From the NCBI GenBank assembly GCA_028281285.1, contig JANQKF010000034.1:124001-188000 (forward strand): 64,000 bases of DNA, read 5' to 3'. The stretch comes from Cyclobacteriaceae bacterium (GTDB taxonomy: Bacteria > Bacteroidota > Bacteroidia > Cytophagales > Cyclobacteriaceae). Below, piece after piece: positions 34,593 through 44,265 of this stretch. The position numbers and the translations under genes are program-made. Within the stretch, counting starts at the first letter, position 1, and each line of letters opens with the position of its first letter. Under the pieces are notes generated by a model, which was given only the letters and a program-made list of their open reading frames with translations, did no database searches and was not told where the DNA came from.

Positions 34593-36083
34593 TCAATTAG
34601 AACTTTTTAGGCTTGCAAGGACTCGATTCAATATACCATTAAGTTCTGGAGAAATTCTTAAAAGATACGTGGGCCCAATTAGCAATGTTGTAATAAGCAT
34701 TGATCGGAGGACTACATCCAAGTAGACATTTTCAAATTGGGGTATCACTGAATTCAATAATCCCACAAGCGCGGCTACCACAAGAAATAATGCCGTTTTA
34801 GAGCTAAATGGTTGTATTCCAAATTTGACGAATACAAAAACAAATTTAGTAAGGTTGAAGAGTAACATGGCGCCAAGAGAGGCCATGGCTGCACCATCAA
34901 TACCATACCTTGGAATCAATAGTGAGTTTCCTACAACCAGTACAGCTGCCAGAAATGCCACCGCAAACACATTAAATTTATAATACTTAGACATTACTAT
35001 GATCTCACCATTCACCCCAAAAAGCATATCCGTAAGCTTTCCAAGGCCAATCAATAAGACAACATTGAATCCAAGAATGTATTGGTCGGAATTAGGCATC
35101 AAATAATAAATGCTATCCAAATTGGCCCATACTCCTAACCATAGTAACCCACCTATGATTAGCTGATTGATTGAAGTCTGTCTGTACAGAAGAGCTACCT
35201 CCCTCATGTCTCCTCTTTGAAATGCTTGGGATATCAATGGGGTAGTAATCTGAGTGATTGACCTTTTCGGGATTTCGATGACGGTGCCGATAAAAAAAGC
35301 AATCGCATAGATGCCAGTGGCATCCAACCCTTCGATCCCCGCTACCATCAAACTGTCGACTTGTAATACAATTTGGGTTCCACTCGCCCCAATAAGTGTA
35401 AAGGCTCCATACTTCAGTATTTTTTTAAGATCTGCATTCGAGAATTTTTCAAAACGAAGACCAATTTTCAGGGCCTTGATTGATAGGAAATGAACCACAT
35501 GACAAACGAGGACTACACCATAGAGGATCATGAAAAGATTAATGAACAGGGTAAATTCAATGACCTCAAATCCGTACAAGACGATAGATATAGTGGTTAG
35601 CAGACGGAGCACCACATCTCTGAATAAAACTGGAGGAACGCTCTTTAACAGCGCTCTGCTATAAGCCTCTGAAATTTGGATGAAAAGGAGGAAGAAGGTA
35701 ACAACTAAAGAAACCTCGAAATACTGAACAAACAGAGGCGATTTGCGAGAAAAATAGGTTTGTATTTGATCTTTGAAGACATAAACCAAAAGCAGTAAAA
35801 GCAAATAGCCAATGAAGGCCATGATCATTGTGAATCCAAGAAACTCCTTCTTCTTTTGGTCATTCGAATCAAACGTGGGTAGAAACTTTAAGATCCCTTG
35901 TGGCAGGCCTAACTGGGCAAAAGTAGCCAATAGAAATGCGGCACTCGGAATTACACGAATAAGCCCTACTTCATCGGTAGTCAAAAACTTAGGAAAAATG
36001 AAAAGGAAGTTAATGGCACCAATTGCAAAGCCAATGTAGGCTAGAGTTGACGACCTTAAGCTTTGTCGAATGACTATTCCCAA
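34593..36083 (-). CDS. Oligosaccharide flippase (Wzx/MATE-like superfamily)
   Basis: A 496-residue polytopic protein with about 12-14 hydrophobic segments, of the polysaccharide-biosynthesis flippase type that moves lipid-linked sugar units across the inner membrane. The N-terminus reads GIVIRQSLRSSTLAYIGFAIG, a common start in Bacteroidetes members. The start is TTG at 36083, three bases after the methyltransferase stop, since no ATG gives the full first helix. Operon order is GT4, methyltransferase, flippase, hypothetical. Confidence 0.88.
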   Translation of the reverse strand: MGIVIRQSLRSSTLAYIGFAIGAINFLFIFPKFLTTDEVGLIRVIPSAAFLLATFAQLGLPQGILKFLPTFDSNDQKKKEFLGFTMIMAFIGYLLLLLLVYVFKDQIQTYFSRKSPLFVQYFEVSLVVTFFLLFIQISEAYSRALLKSVPPVLFRDVVLRLLTTISIVLYGFEVIEFTLFINLFMILYGVVLVCHVVHFLSIKALKIGLRFEKFSNADLKKILKYGAFTLIGASGTQIVLQVDSLMVAGIEGLDATGIYAIAFFIGTVIEIPKRSITQITTPLISQAFQRGDMREVALLYRQTSINQLIIGGLLWLGVWANLDSIYYLMPNSDQYILGFNVVLLIGLGKLTDMLFGVNGEIIVMSKYYKFNVFAVAFLAAVLVVGNSLLIPRYGIDGAAMASLGAMLLFNLTKFVFVFVKFGIQPFSSKTALFLVVAALVGLLNSVIPQFENVYLDVVLRSMLITTLLIGPTYLLRISPELNGILNRVLASLKSSN

Positions 36084-36086
36084 AAT

Positions 36087-36617
36087 TTACTTGTTCCTTT
36101 TTGCTTCAACAATATAGTATCTATCAGTTAACAGTCGGAGAATTGGCCTAAAACCGATCTTTTTAACAGGACTCTTCCATTTTTCAGATCTCTCAATTTT
36201 CCATCCCGATTTCTTTAGAAGCCAATCGAACTGCCAATCTTCAAATTCATGAAAGTGCTGATCATATTCATCCGATTTATTTCGATATGCTTTCGCAAAC
36301 CACAAATCAAGAGGAACTGAGGCGAATAACCTGTCGCATTCTATATGCTGCAAGATTCCCATTGGATTAATGAGATGTTCAAGTACCTCAAAAATGGTCA
36401 CGGCATCATATCCGGGCTTGGCGATTATTGAAGGGTTGAGGTCAAAGTCCTTTCCATGCGCACTATCCACTTGATAGCCTTTTTCAATAAGAAAATTGGA
36501 AAGATCGTTCGGAGTTCCCAGGTCTAATATTTTGGAGCCCAATGGAAGGGTTTGGCTTAAAAACTTGAAAGTTTTTTCTATTCGCCTGTTTTTTGTGTGC
36601 TCCTTGTTGCTACTCAT
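36087..36617 (-). CDS. Class I SAM-dependent methyltransferase-like protein
   Basis: A 176-residue protein with a Rossmann methyltransferase outline: motif I is SKILDLGTPNDL, and the post-motif region GYDAVTIFEVLEHLINP is characteristic. Motif I lacks the usual GxG after the Asp (LDLGTPND), so cofactor binding may be weak or altered. I start at ATG 36617; it overlaps the upstream GT4 gene by 8 bases. It probably methylates a sugar or lipid in the polysaccharide pathway. Confidence 0.8.
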   Translation of the reverse strand: MSSNKEHTKNRRIEKTFKFLSQTLPLGSKILDLGTPNDLSNFLIEKGYQVDSAHGKDFDLNPSIIAKPGYDAVTIFEVLEHLINPMGILQHIECDRLFASVPLDLWFAKAYRNKSDEYDQHFHEFEDWQFDWLLKKSGWKIERSEKWKSPVKKIGFRPILRLLTDRYYIVEAKRNK

Positions 36618-37839
36618 TGTCAAGCATTTTTTTATAGAATTGGGTGAGTTCTTTTCCAGTCCATTCCCAATTATGATTTCCTTCTAAGGTTGCCTTTGCT
36701 CCGTTGTTGCCTAACCGTTCGAATAGTGTTTTGTCCGTATAAAGTTGCCGTATTTGATGTGCAAAATCCTTTGGGTTACCTGCTTCGAACACCAGCCCAC
36801 TATCCAGTTCTTCCACGACCCTTTTCAATGGAGGAGCCGAACTTACCAATACTGGTTTGCCTATGAGCATACCCTGGTAAAGCTTGTGCGGTATTGTATT
36901 GTCCGTGTGTCCATTTCGGTTATGAGGAATTAAGTTAACGTCCGCATATTTCATAAAAGAAAAGAACTGTTCGAAGGGTCTGAAACCGTTGATTCTAATT
37001 CTACTTTCGACTCCAAGCTCCTTTGCCATACTCTCCAGCCAATTACGTGAATCAGAGGACAGCTTTCCGGTAAGTTCCAGTCTGATTTGAGGTAGATCTT
37101 TGAGGTAAGCCAGTGCCTGGACAGCTGTATCTACTCCACGATGAGGTCCAACATTTCCTGTATAGGCCATGATAAAGTCCCCTTGTTGTCGATCATAGAT
37201 TCCGGGAATCTTATTTTGATCCAGAAATTTTATGGTTTCCGAATTCGTGATTTCAAGAAGTTTTGTATTCTGAGGTCGATAAAGAGTCTGGAGTCTTTTC
37301 TTCATTTCACTCACTACTACTATCACACTATCAGCCTGTTGAACCATTTTTTTTTCGTAAGCCAGCCATCTCTTATAACCAAAGAAAATCTTATTTTTTA
37401 ATCTTATTAAAGGGTTTTTTTTCCATGCAAACCATACATTGAGCGCCTCCGGATAGTTCTCATGAAAGTCTAGAACAATTTTAATTGAACTGAAATGTTT
37501 TCGGAGTCTGAGTCCCGTTTTTGCCAGAGGCAAATCGTGTACGTGAATTACCGAAAATGACAGTATTTTTTGCAACTTATTGAGCCTTCTGAAAAAAACA
37601 GGATTGAAAAAATTTACGGCTAAAAGAATATCCCATACGCCCCGCCAAAAAAAGGACTGAGCAATAGCCACACGGTGCACGTGAATTCCGTTGATCAACT
37701 CTTCTTTCTCCTCTCCCTTGCGTTGCAAGCAAAGAAGATGTACTTCCAATCCTCCCTCAATCAAGCTAGACGCCTCCTTCGATACCCTGATATCATTCGG
37801 GTAATACTCGTGGAGTAGCATGCAGATTCTAACCGCCAT
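36610..37839 (-). CDS. Glycosyltransferase family 4 protein
   Basis: A 409-residue GT-B glycosyltransferase. N-terminal part: MLLHEYYPNDIRVSKEA; C-terminal donor site: YTGNVGPHRGVDTAV, NLIPHNRNGHTDNTIPHKLYQ and GKPVLVSS. First gene of a minus-strand operon (GT4, methyltransferase, flippase). A TAAATTTG box lies just upstream (37844-37851, minus strand) but is too close to the ATG for a normal leader. It acts in surface glycan assembly. Confidence 0.92.
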   Translation of the reverse strand: MAVRICMLLHEYYPNDIRVSKEASSLIEGGLEVHLLCLQRKGEEKEELINGIHVHRVAIAQSFFWRGVWDILLAVNFFNPVFFRRLNKLQKILSFSVIHVHDLPLAKTGLRLRKHFSSIKIVLDFHENYPEALNVWFAWKKNPLIRLKNKIFFGYKRWLAYEKKMVQQADSVIVVVSEMKKRLQTLYRPQNTKLLEITNSETIKFLDQNKIPGIYDRQQGDFIMAYTGNVGPHRGVDTAVQALAYLKDLPQIRLELTGKLSSDSRNWLESMAKELGVESRIRINGFRPFEQFFSFMKYADVNLIPHNRNGHTDNTIPHKLYQGMLIGKPVLVSSAPPLKRVVEELDSGLVFEAGNPKDFAHQIRQLYTDKTLFERLGNNGAKATLEGNHNWEWTGKELTQFYKKMLDNE

Positions 37840-37908
37840 CCGACAAATTTATAATTCCATTTTTTATAATTGTTCAGAGACCTTTCTTTTGTGTGATAAA
37901 CTTAATCT

Positions 37909-38976
37909 ATGCATTTAACGATAGTAGCAGGAGCTCGACCAAATTTTGTTAAGATTGCTCCAATTATCAAAGCAATAAAAAGTGCACAATCATCCAGGCC
38001 TGTGGATTTTTCACTCGTGCACACTGGACAACACTATAGCCACAATATGAGCGCTTCGTTTTTCGAAGATCTAAACATACCAGCACCGACAATCAATTTA
38101 GGTGTGGGGCCAGGGAGCCAGGCGGAGCAAACAGCAAAGATTATGGTTGAGTTCGAAAAATATCTGTTGAGCCATCCCTCGGATTGTGTATTGGTGGTTG
38201 GTGATGTGAATTCGACCATGGCTTGCGCGATTGTGGCCAAAAAATTGGGTGTCAAAGTTGTTCACGTGGAAGGTGGACTCAGATCAAGAGATTTGACAAT
38301 GCCTGAAGAAATAAATCGTATGGTGACTGATGCGATAACGGATTATTTTTTCACCACAAGTATTGAGGCTGGTGAAATATTGAAGTCGGAAGGAGTGTTG
38401 GATGACAATATCTTTTTTGTAGGTAACACTATGATTGATAGCCTGATAGGTTCTCTTGATAAGTTGAAAAGGCCATCGTTTGATTTGCCTGAGGAATACT
38501 TTCTTCTTACACTTCATCGACCATCCAATGTTGACGAAGAAAAATCACTTCATAAACTGTTAAGTCGACTCGATGGGCTTATGGTCAATGAAAAAATAGT
38601 ATTTCCAATTCACCCGCGAACGGAGTCAAACCTGTCTGATCTAAGTGCATTTGAGAATATCATATTCACACCTCCGTTACCTTATTTGGAGTTTCTATAT
38701 CTAGTGAAAGGTGCAATGGGAGTGATTACTGACTCGGGAGGAATTCAGGAAGAGACTACCTATCTTAAGGTACCTTGTATGACTTTAAGAAATAATACCG
38801 AACGTCCCGAAACAATAAGCATTGGCTCTAATGTATTGATAGCCCAGGATATGTCACTACTTGAGACCTCTCTTGAGCAAATAAGAAATGGAAAATGGAA
38901 AGAAAGTGATATTCCGCCTAAGTGGGATGGCAAGGCAGGTGAACGAATTATTGCACTATTGGCTGAATTGCTTTAA
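37909..38976 (+). CDS. wecB: UDP-N-acetylglucosamine 2-epimerase (non-hydrolysing)
   Basis: A 355-residue enzyme interconverting UDP-GlcNAc and UDP-ManNAc for surface polysaccharide synthesis. Motifs are GARPNFVKIAP, THTGQHYS-like (VHTGQHYSHNMS), VVGDVNSTMA, VEGGLRSRD and PEEINRMVTD, and the C-terminal TDSGGIQEETTYLKVPCMTLR with RPETI. Full length. It is divergent from the GT4 operon and fits the local glycan genes. Confidence 0.95.
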   Translation: MHLTIVAGARPNFVKIAPIIKAIKSAQSSRPVDFSLVHTGQHYSHNMSASFFEDLNIPAPTINLGVGPGSQAEQTAKIMVEFEKYLLSHPSDCVLVVGDVNSTMACAIVAKKLGVKVVHVEGGLRSRDLTMPEEINRMVTDAITDYFFTTSIEAGEILKSEGVLDDNIFFVGNTMIDSLIGSLDKLKRPSFDLPEEYFLLTLHRPSNVDEEKSLHKLLSRLDGLMVNEKIVFPIHPRTESNLSDLSAFENIIFTPPLPYLEFLYLVKGAMGVITDSGGIQEETTYLKVPCMTLRNNTERPETISIGSNVLIAQDMSLLETSLEQIRNGKWKESDIPPKWDGKAGERIIALLAELL

Positions 38977-38999
38977 TGCATTACCAGTACCTTCAACGG

Positions 39000-41444
39000 T
39001 CAATCTACTTTGAGTGATTTGTACACAGCGAATAGAAAACCGAATACGGTCAATACAGAGCAAACCAGCATGATTGTGTTTCCAATGCTGTAGATCTTTG
39101 GAACAAACTTAAACTCAATGGTATGTTGACCGGCAGGAATCTCAAGTGCCCTTAGGATATAATTTGCCCGTAGCATCGTTGCGGGTTCCCCGTCAATAGT
39201 CACTTTAAACCCTTTTGGATAATGTATCTCGGAAAAAACAGCGAGCCCATTCCCAGTATTCGATGATTCGTACTTCCAATATCCAGGATGGTAGTCGGTG
39301 AGGGTGATAGTGCCATTGGCGCTGTACCCGGAACCTGCAATTTGAAATTTAGATTGATCAATTACTGCGGTGACTTTGGTGTTTATGGTCTGTGTTGACG
39401 CCAATTCCTGATCAGGGGAATCTACCAAAGAGACATTTTCAACAAACCATGCTGCTCCGTTGGCATATGGGTTAACGAGCACCCCTTCAGCACGTGTCCG
39501 GTCGGCCAGTAGGAAACGGCCGTTCAACATATTGATAGTTTGAAAGCTGGAATAGTCTGGGTTCTGATTTTGAATGTTTTGGATTACATCCTCTCTTTCA
39601 AATATCAGATCGGCATCCAACAGTTCTTGAAACCGCCTGATTCTTGCTCCATTATAGCCATTGATAGAATGGTGATGAGTGGAGGCTTGCGCATCATAAA
39701 AACTCCGTGAAGCCAAATCAATCACCCTGTCACCAAGATTACGATTCTTCTTTACGAAGGCATCTCCAGGGTATTCACGAAAATATTGCGTTTCAACGGT
39801 CGGACTGAAATTTCTTGAGGAAATAAAGCGTGTTCCGATTAAGCCAACATCTAAACCGACAAGTGCAATAAAGAGCACATATACTATTGTCTTTGAGAGT
39901 TTTTGAATTGAATGCAAGTAATACACCCCTGCAAAGAGGACAATGAAGATAAATGCCCTGAAGGCATCTGCTCTAAACAACGCTTTCCGGTCTGCGGATA
40001 AACCATTCTTGACCCACGTATCCCATTGAGGGTTGTCGTTCACACCCCTGAAACCAAAAGCACCTGCAAATACTGCAAGCAGAAGTGCCAGTCCCGCGGT
40101 GCTGCCCAGTGCAATAAGTAGTTTTTTCTTTTGAGCCTTATCTAATTTGGTTTGAAACAGTCTCTCAAGTCCAAGTATTCCTAAGAAAGCTATAGCCCAG
40201 ATAGGGAGGAACATAGTAAATGTTACTGACCGGAATTTGTTATAACCTGGGAAATAATCGAACAGGAGATAATTGAAACCAGAGAGGTTCCTGCCATAAC
40301 TTAACAGAATTCCGAGCACAGCTATCGTCACAAGCCAGATTACATATTTTCTCTCAACAAAGGCTATCCCCACTGCAAATAGCAATACCATGATTGCACC
40401 GGCATAATAGACTGTAGAAGATTCACTTCCCCAGTACATTAAATTATTAATTAAAGGGAGTTGCTGTAAGATTTGACCATCGTTGGCTCCCAATTTTCGC
40501 ATTTCATCGGCCGTATTGGAATCCAGACCAAGATCTGCCGAACCACCGAGGGCTCCCGGTATAAATAGAGTAAATGGATCCCATATGCCATTGCTGTATT
40601 GGAATGCATAGGTTTTACCTAGTCCGTCCTTATTTTTTTCCGGATCGGCCTGTTGAGTCAGTTCAGATTGCCCCCGGTTGGAATACTTGCCGTATTCATA
40701 GACTGAATACAATTCTCCAAAATAAGTACCCACCGCCAATGCTGCTGCTGCTAACAGAATTACTGACCGTTGGACAAATGTTTTCAAGGTTCCATTTCTG
40801 TACGAATAGATCAATTGAATCACCCCATAAATCCCTATGACTATAGCGGTATAATAGGTCATTTGAATATGGTCAGTACGGAGATTCATTGCCAGGGCCA
40901 AAGCCGTCAAACTGCCTCCAAGCCATTTATTCTGATTGAAGCAAAGATGAATTCCACCGATGATCAATGGCATGAATGAGAGTGAGGAAATTCTTGCATT
41001 GTGCCCTGCAGCAAAGCCAATGAGATTGTATGATGAACAACCAAAGGCAATGGCGCCCAGAATCGCAAAATATGGCCGAACCTTAAAACAGAGCAGCATA
41101 ATGTAGAAGGACAGCATACATGCGAAAAGCACTCGAGCGGGGTGAGGGAGTCCTAAGGTAAAGACTGCATGCGAATACAGAATCAATTGATTACTCCATT
41201 CAACACTGATCAAATAAGCGGGCATGCCTCCAAAAATTGAATTGGTCCAAAGGCCCTCTTCACCGGTTTGATTTCTGTAATCAATAAGTTCGGTCGCACT
41301 GGCTTCCCATTGCAGAATATCCCCTTGGCTCATCGTTTCACCATCCAGAAGCGCTGGTTTGAAAAAGATAAGGGTAAGTACCAAAAATATGGCTATGGCA
41401 ATGAGGTGGGGAAGTATATGCTTTTGGAAGTTGAGTTTCTTCAT
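39000..41444 (-). CDS. YfhO-family membrane protein
   Basis: An 814-residue protein with about 12 or more hydrophobic segments and an extended extracytoplasmic C-terminal beta domain (about residues 560-780), ending with a final membrane helix (NTIMLVCSVLTVFGFLFAVY). The start MKKLNFQKHILPHL and DGETMSQGDILQWEASATELI are typical of Bacteroidetes YfhO proteins (GT-C superfamily-like architecture). YfhO in Firmicutes is linked to glycosylation of wall polymers, so a glycosyl or lipid-linked sugar role near these glycan genes is plausible. It converges with wecB. Confidence 0.86.
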   Translation of the reverse strand: MKKLNFQKHILPHLIAIAIFLVLTLIFFKPALLDGETMSQGDILQWEASATELIDYRNQTGEEGLWTNSIFGGMPAYLISVEWSNQLILYSHAVFTLGLPHPARVLFACMLSFYIMLLCFKVRPYFAILGAIAFGCSSYNLIGFAAGHNARISSLSFMPLIIGGIHLCFNQNKWLGGSLTALALAMNLRTDHIQMTYYTAIVIGIYGVIQLIYSYRNGTLKTFVQRSVILLAAAALAVGTYFGELYSVYEYGKYSNRGQSELTQQADPEKNKDGLGKTYAFQYSNGIWDPFTLFIPGALGGSADLGLDSNTADEMRKLGANDGQILQQLPLINNLMYWGSESSTVYYAGAIMVLLFAVGIAFVERKYVIWLVTIAVLGILLSYGRNLSGFNYLLFDYFPGYNKFRSVTFTMFLPIWAIAFLGILGLERLFQTKLDKAQKKKLLIALGSTAGLALLLAVFAGAFGFRGVNDNPQWDTWVKNGLSADRKALFRADAFRAFIFIVLFAGVYYLHSIQKLSKTIVYVLFIALVGLDVGLIGTRFISSRNFSPTVETQYFREYPGDAFVKKNRNLGDRVIDLASRSFYDAQASTHHHSINGYNGARIRRFQELLDADLIFEREDVIQNIQNQNPDYSSFQTINMLNGRFLLADRTRAEGVLVNPYANGAAWFVENVSLVDSPDQELASTQTINTKVTAVIDQSKFQIAGSGYSANGTITLTDYHPGYWKYESSNTGNGLAVFSEIHYPKGFKVTIDGEPATMLRANYILRALEIPAGQHTIEFKFVPKIYSIGNTIMLVCSVLTVFGFLFAVYKSLKVD

Positions 41445-41541
41445 GCTTCTTGGCTTGTGAAAAGAATGCCAATATCTCCATAACCGTTGTATTTAGAAAG
41501 CGAGGAGCATTTTTTTAATCAAGTTGCTTGACCAAATCATC

Positions 41542-41571
41542 TTTTATAGATGGGAAAAATAGCTATTTTTG
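41542..41571 (+). promoter_or_regulatory. Predicted promoter for ffh
   Basis: TATTTTTG (41564-41571) matches TAnnTTTG and is followed by GCATCCC; a weak TTTT -33 element lies 18 bases upstream (41542-41545). It is 21 bp upstream of the chosen ffh ATG. Confidence 0.5.
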
Positions 41572-41592
41572 CATCCCGAATATTGGCGAGAT

Positions 41593-42930
41593 ATGTTTGA
41601 GAATTTAAGCGGAAAGTTAGATAGAGCCTTTAAGACTTTAAAAGGACAGGGTAAGATCACTGAGATTAACGTGGCTTCAACTGTGAAGGAGATTCGCAGA
41701 GCCTTGATTGATGCAGATGTGAACTACAAAGTGGCTAAAGAGGTCACTGATAAGATTCGTCAGGAAGCTTTGGGCCGTGATGTCCTGATTGCGGTTTCTC
41801 CCGGTCAACTTCTAACCAAGATCGTTAGCGAGGAACTCACTACGATGATGGGGGAGACCAAGGCAGACATGAGTCTGCAAGGCGATCCCGCTGTCATTCT
41901 CATCTCAGGCCTTCAAGGTTCTGGTAAAACCACTTTTTCCGGAAAGCTTGCCAGAATGCTGAAAAGTCAGGGACGCCAGGTAATGTTGACTGCCTGTGAT
42001 ATTTATCGCCCAGCCGCGATCGACCAGTTGAAAGTACTGGGAGAACAAATCGAAGTTGATGTTTATGCTGAGCCTGAAAACAAGAATGCGATTCAGATTG
42101 CTAATAATGCAATTGCCCACGCTAAGAAAATTGGTAAAAAAATAGTCATAGTCGATACGGCTGGTCGATTGGCAGTGGACGAGGAGATGATGCAGGAAAT
42201 AGAAGGGCTGAAGAATGCTCTGAATCCTTCAGAAACCTTGTTTGTGGTTGATTCAATGACTGGACAAGATGCTGTAAACACAGCAAAGACTTTCAATGAA
42301 CGCCTTGATTTTGATGGAGTCGTCCTCACCAAGCTAGACGGTGATACTCGAGGTGGTGCTGCCCTTTCAATTCGGACCGTAGTCGAGAAGCCCATTAAAT
42401 TCATCTCCACGGGTGAGAAAATGGAAGCTATTGATGTTTTCCACCCTGATCGAATGGCCAATCGAATTCTCGGAATGGGCGATGTGGTATCATTGGTAGA
42501 GAAGGCACAACAGACCTTTGATGAAGAGGAAGCTCGCATACTCAATAAGAAAATTCGTCAGAATAAATTTGATTTTGAAGATTTCCTTAGTCAACTCCAG
42601 CAAATTAAGAAGATGGGTAACCTGAAAGATTTGATGGGAATGATTCCCGGAGTGGGTAAGGCGATTAAAGGACTGGATATTGACGATGATTCTTTTAAGC
42701 CTGTGGAAGCCATCATTAAATCAATGACCAAAGAGGAACGAGAGAACCCTGATCTAATCAATGGCAGCAGAAGAAAGCGGATTGCCAATGGTAGTGGCAC
42801 TTCAATTCAACAAGTGAACCATTTGATGAAGCAGTTTGCGGATATGCGCAAAATGATGAAGACCATGAACAAGATGGGAGGAGGAAAACGAGCAATGTCT
42901 GCCATGAGTCAGTTGGGTGGCAAAAGGTAA
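41593..42930 (+). CDS. ffh: Signal recognition particle protein Ffh
   Basis: A 445-residue SRP GTPase for co-translational targeting of inner-membrane proteins. N domain from MFENLSGKLDRAFKTLKG; G domain with GLQGSGKTT, DTAGR and TKLDGDTRGG; Met-rich M domain ending MRKMMKTMNKMGGG. I start at ATG 41593, which gives the normal N-terminus; an upstream TTG at 41569 overlaps the promoter and is not used. It abuts the convergent lipoprotein gene with no spacer. Confidence 0.97.
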   Translation: MFENLSGKLDRAFKTLKGQGKITEINVASTVKEIRRALIDADVNYKVAKEVTDKIRQEALGRDVLIAVSPGQLLTKIVSEELTTMMGETKADMSLQGDPAVILISGLQGSGKTTFSGKLARMLKSQGRQVMLTACDIYRPAAIDQLKVLGEQIEVDVYAEPENKNAIQIANNAIAHAKKIGKKIVIVDTAGRLAVDEEMMQEIEGLKNALNPSETLFVVDSMTGQDAVNTAKTFNERLDFDGVVLTKLDGDTRGGAALSIRTVVEKPIKFISTGEKMEAIDVFHPDRMANRILGMGDVVSLVEKAQQTFDEEEARILNKKIRQNKFDFEDFLSQLQQIKKMGNLKDLMGMIPGVGKAIKGLDIDDDSFKPVEAIIKSMTKEERENPDLINGSRRKRIANGSGTSIQQVNHLMKQFADMRKMMKTMNKMGGGKRAMSAMSQLGGKR

Positions 42931-43644
42931 CTAATCTAGGCCTCTTGATTTCTTATAACCTTCCCAACGAACCCAAGCCATCTGATTCTTGAAATCCTTT
43001 GTCTGAAGTGTGAGGCGGTACTTGTAGTCTTTATCTCCCAGGCTTTTAAACCGTAGGCCAGGATTGGTTACTGAGTCATTCTTTTTGTTGACACTGTAGT
43101 CTATATCCAATGACTCTCTTTTCCACTTGAGGGTGAAATTATCCAGATTTTCATTGATCTGGGTCTTTCCGTTTACTCGAATCAGTAAATCCTGGTCTTC
43201 GAGCAGTTTACGATTGTGATAATCATTTATCGCGATTTTGGCTTTACCATATCTGCGAATAAATTCGTTTGATTTGTCTTCTCGCAAGTAGGCCTGAACC
43301 CTAACCAACATACTGTCAATAAAGTAAAGATTGATGTCATCGATGAAGTGAGCTTCAGCCAAGTAGTCAATTCGATCAAGCCTGTATACCCGAAAATCTT
43401 CGGTATAGAATTCCCCAAAATGGGTAAATGCCCTGAGATCCATGCTATCCATGTGTTGATTGATCTGTAGATCACCAATTGAAAACTTGAAGTCAGGTAA
43501 CTCACCACCCACAATCGCAACAGGCTCTTTTTCGGTCGGACCATCTGATACAACCTGTTGCTCAATTACCTCAGGCTCTTTTTTCTTTGAACAAGACGAA
43601 AGAGTAAGTGTAAGGGTTAGGAAAAGAAGAAGAGCTTTTTTCAA
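42931..43644 (-). CDS. Predicted lipoprotein of unknown function
   Basis: A 237-residue lipoprotein: signal MKKALLLFLTLTLTLSSC with lipobox LSSC. The start is TTG at 43644, since an in-frame stop lies three codons upstream and the MKK signal begins here. The mature part is charged, with repeated short strands (YRLDRIDYLAEAHFIDDINLYFID), and I recognise no domain. Its stop is directly adjacent to the ffh stop. Confidence 0.75.
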   Translation of the reverse strand: MKKALLLFLTLTLTLSSCSKKKEPEVIEQQVVSDGPTEKEPVAIVGGELPDFKFSIGDLQINQHMDSMDLRAFTHFGEFYTEDFRVYRLDRIDYLAEAHFIDDINLYFIDSMLVRVQAYLREDKSNEFIRRYGKAKIAINDYHNRKLLEDQDLLIRVNGKTQINENLDNFTLKWKRESLDIDYSVNKKNDSVTNPGLRFKSLGDKDYKYRLTLQTKDFKNQMAWVRWEGYKKSRGLD

Positions 43645-43696
43645 GAGTAACTAAATATTTCGTTAAAGTAATTGATTTCACTATGAGTACCAATTT

Positions 43697-44203
43697 TCAC
43701 AGTAATACTTCTTGAATTTTTTCGATCACCATGTCATGATGAAATTGGGAACAATTGTGGATTTCAATCAGATTATTATCAGAGTGTGGGAGGCCATACT
43801 CAAAGTGACTGTCCCATATATGTTCGATAAACCAATCAGGTTCATTGCCCCAACGTTGATCTTGAGCCTTGAGCTCAATGAATTTGGGTTTATCTATTGA
43901 GAGATAAACCTTGAATGTCATATGGTCTTCCAGTTCTTTTTGGTAGAAAGCGAACAGGCCATCTGCAATGGTCAATTGGAAATCGCTGATGCTCTTTTCA
44001 ACTGCATCAAACCAGTTTTTCCAGTTAATCGATTTAGGGTGTTCCCAATCTACTCTATCGCGGATGGTTGGTATTTGTGATTCGTGACTTGGGAAGTCAT
44101 CCTGACATAGAATATTGGCAGAGGGGACCGCTTGGAGTATCGATTTGGCCAGAGTCGACTTACCTGATCTACTTACACCACCGATGCCAATCAAGATACC
44201 CAT
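43697..44203 (-). CDS. Nicotinamide riboside kinase / uridine kinase-like P-loop protein
   Basis: A 168-residue P-loop kinase with GIGGVSRSGKSTLAK (Walker A at about residues 8-17), LCQDDFPS, DWEHPKSINW and IADGLFAFY. The order and HIWDSHFEY near the end resemble eukaryotic-type NRK enzymes that phosphorylate nicotinamide riboside for NAD salvage; uridine kinase is the alternative. No transport partner (PnuC) is nearby. It lies downstream of pdhB beyond a terminator. Confidence 0.75.
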   Translation of the reverse strand: MGILIGIGGVSRSGKSTLAKSILQAVPSANILCQDDFPSHESQIPTIRDRVDWEHPKSINWKNWFDAVEKSISDFQLTIADGLFAFYQKELEDHMTFKVYLSIDKPKFIELKAQDQRWGNEPDWFIEHIWDSHFEYGLPHSDNNLIEIHNCSQFHHDMVIEKIQEVLL

Positions 44204-44210
44204 TGATTAA

Positions 44211-44245
44211 AAATAGAAAAAGCCAGACTTCTTGGGCCTGGCTTT
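44211..44245 (-). terminator. Rho-independent terminator after pdhB
   Basis: On the minus strand AAAGCCAG / CTGGCTTT forms an 8-bp stem with an 11-12 base loop and is followed by a T-rich tail. It begins about 20 bases past the pdhB stop. Confidence 0.85.
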
Positions 44246-44265
44246 ACTATTTATGTTTCTTTTTG

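Noticed and set aside
37844-37851. TAAATTTG box as promoter of the GT4 operon
   Set aside because: It matches the -7 consensus, but is only 5 bases from the ATG, leaving no room for a normal leader, and has no -33 element.
41569-41593. Upstream TTG extension of ffh
   Set aside because: The eight extra codons overlap the -7 promoter box, and the conserved N-terminus begins at the ATG at 41593.
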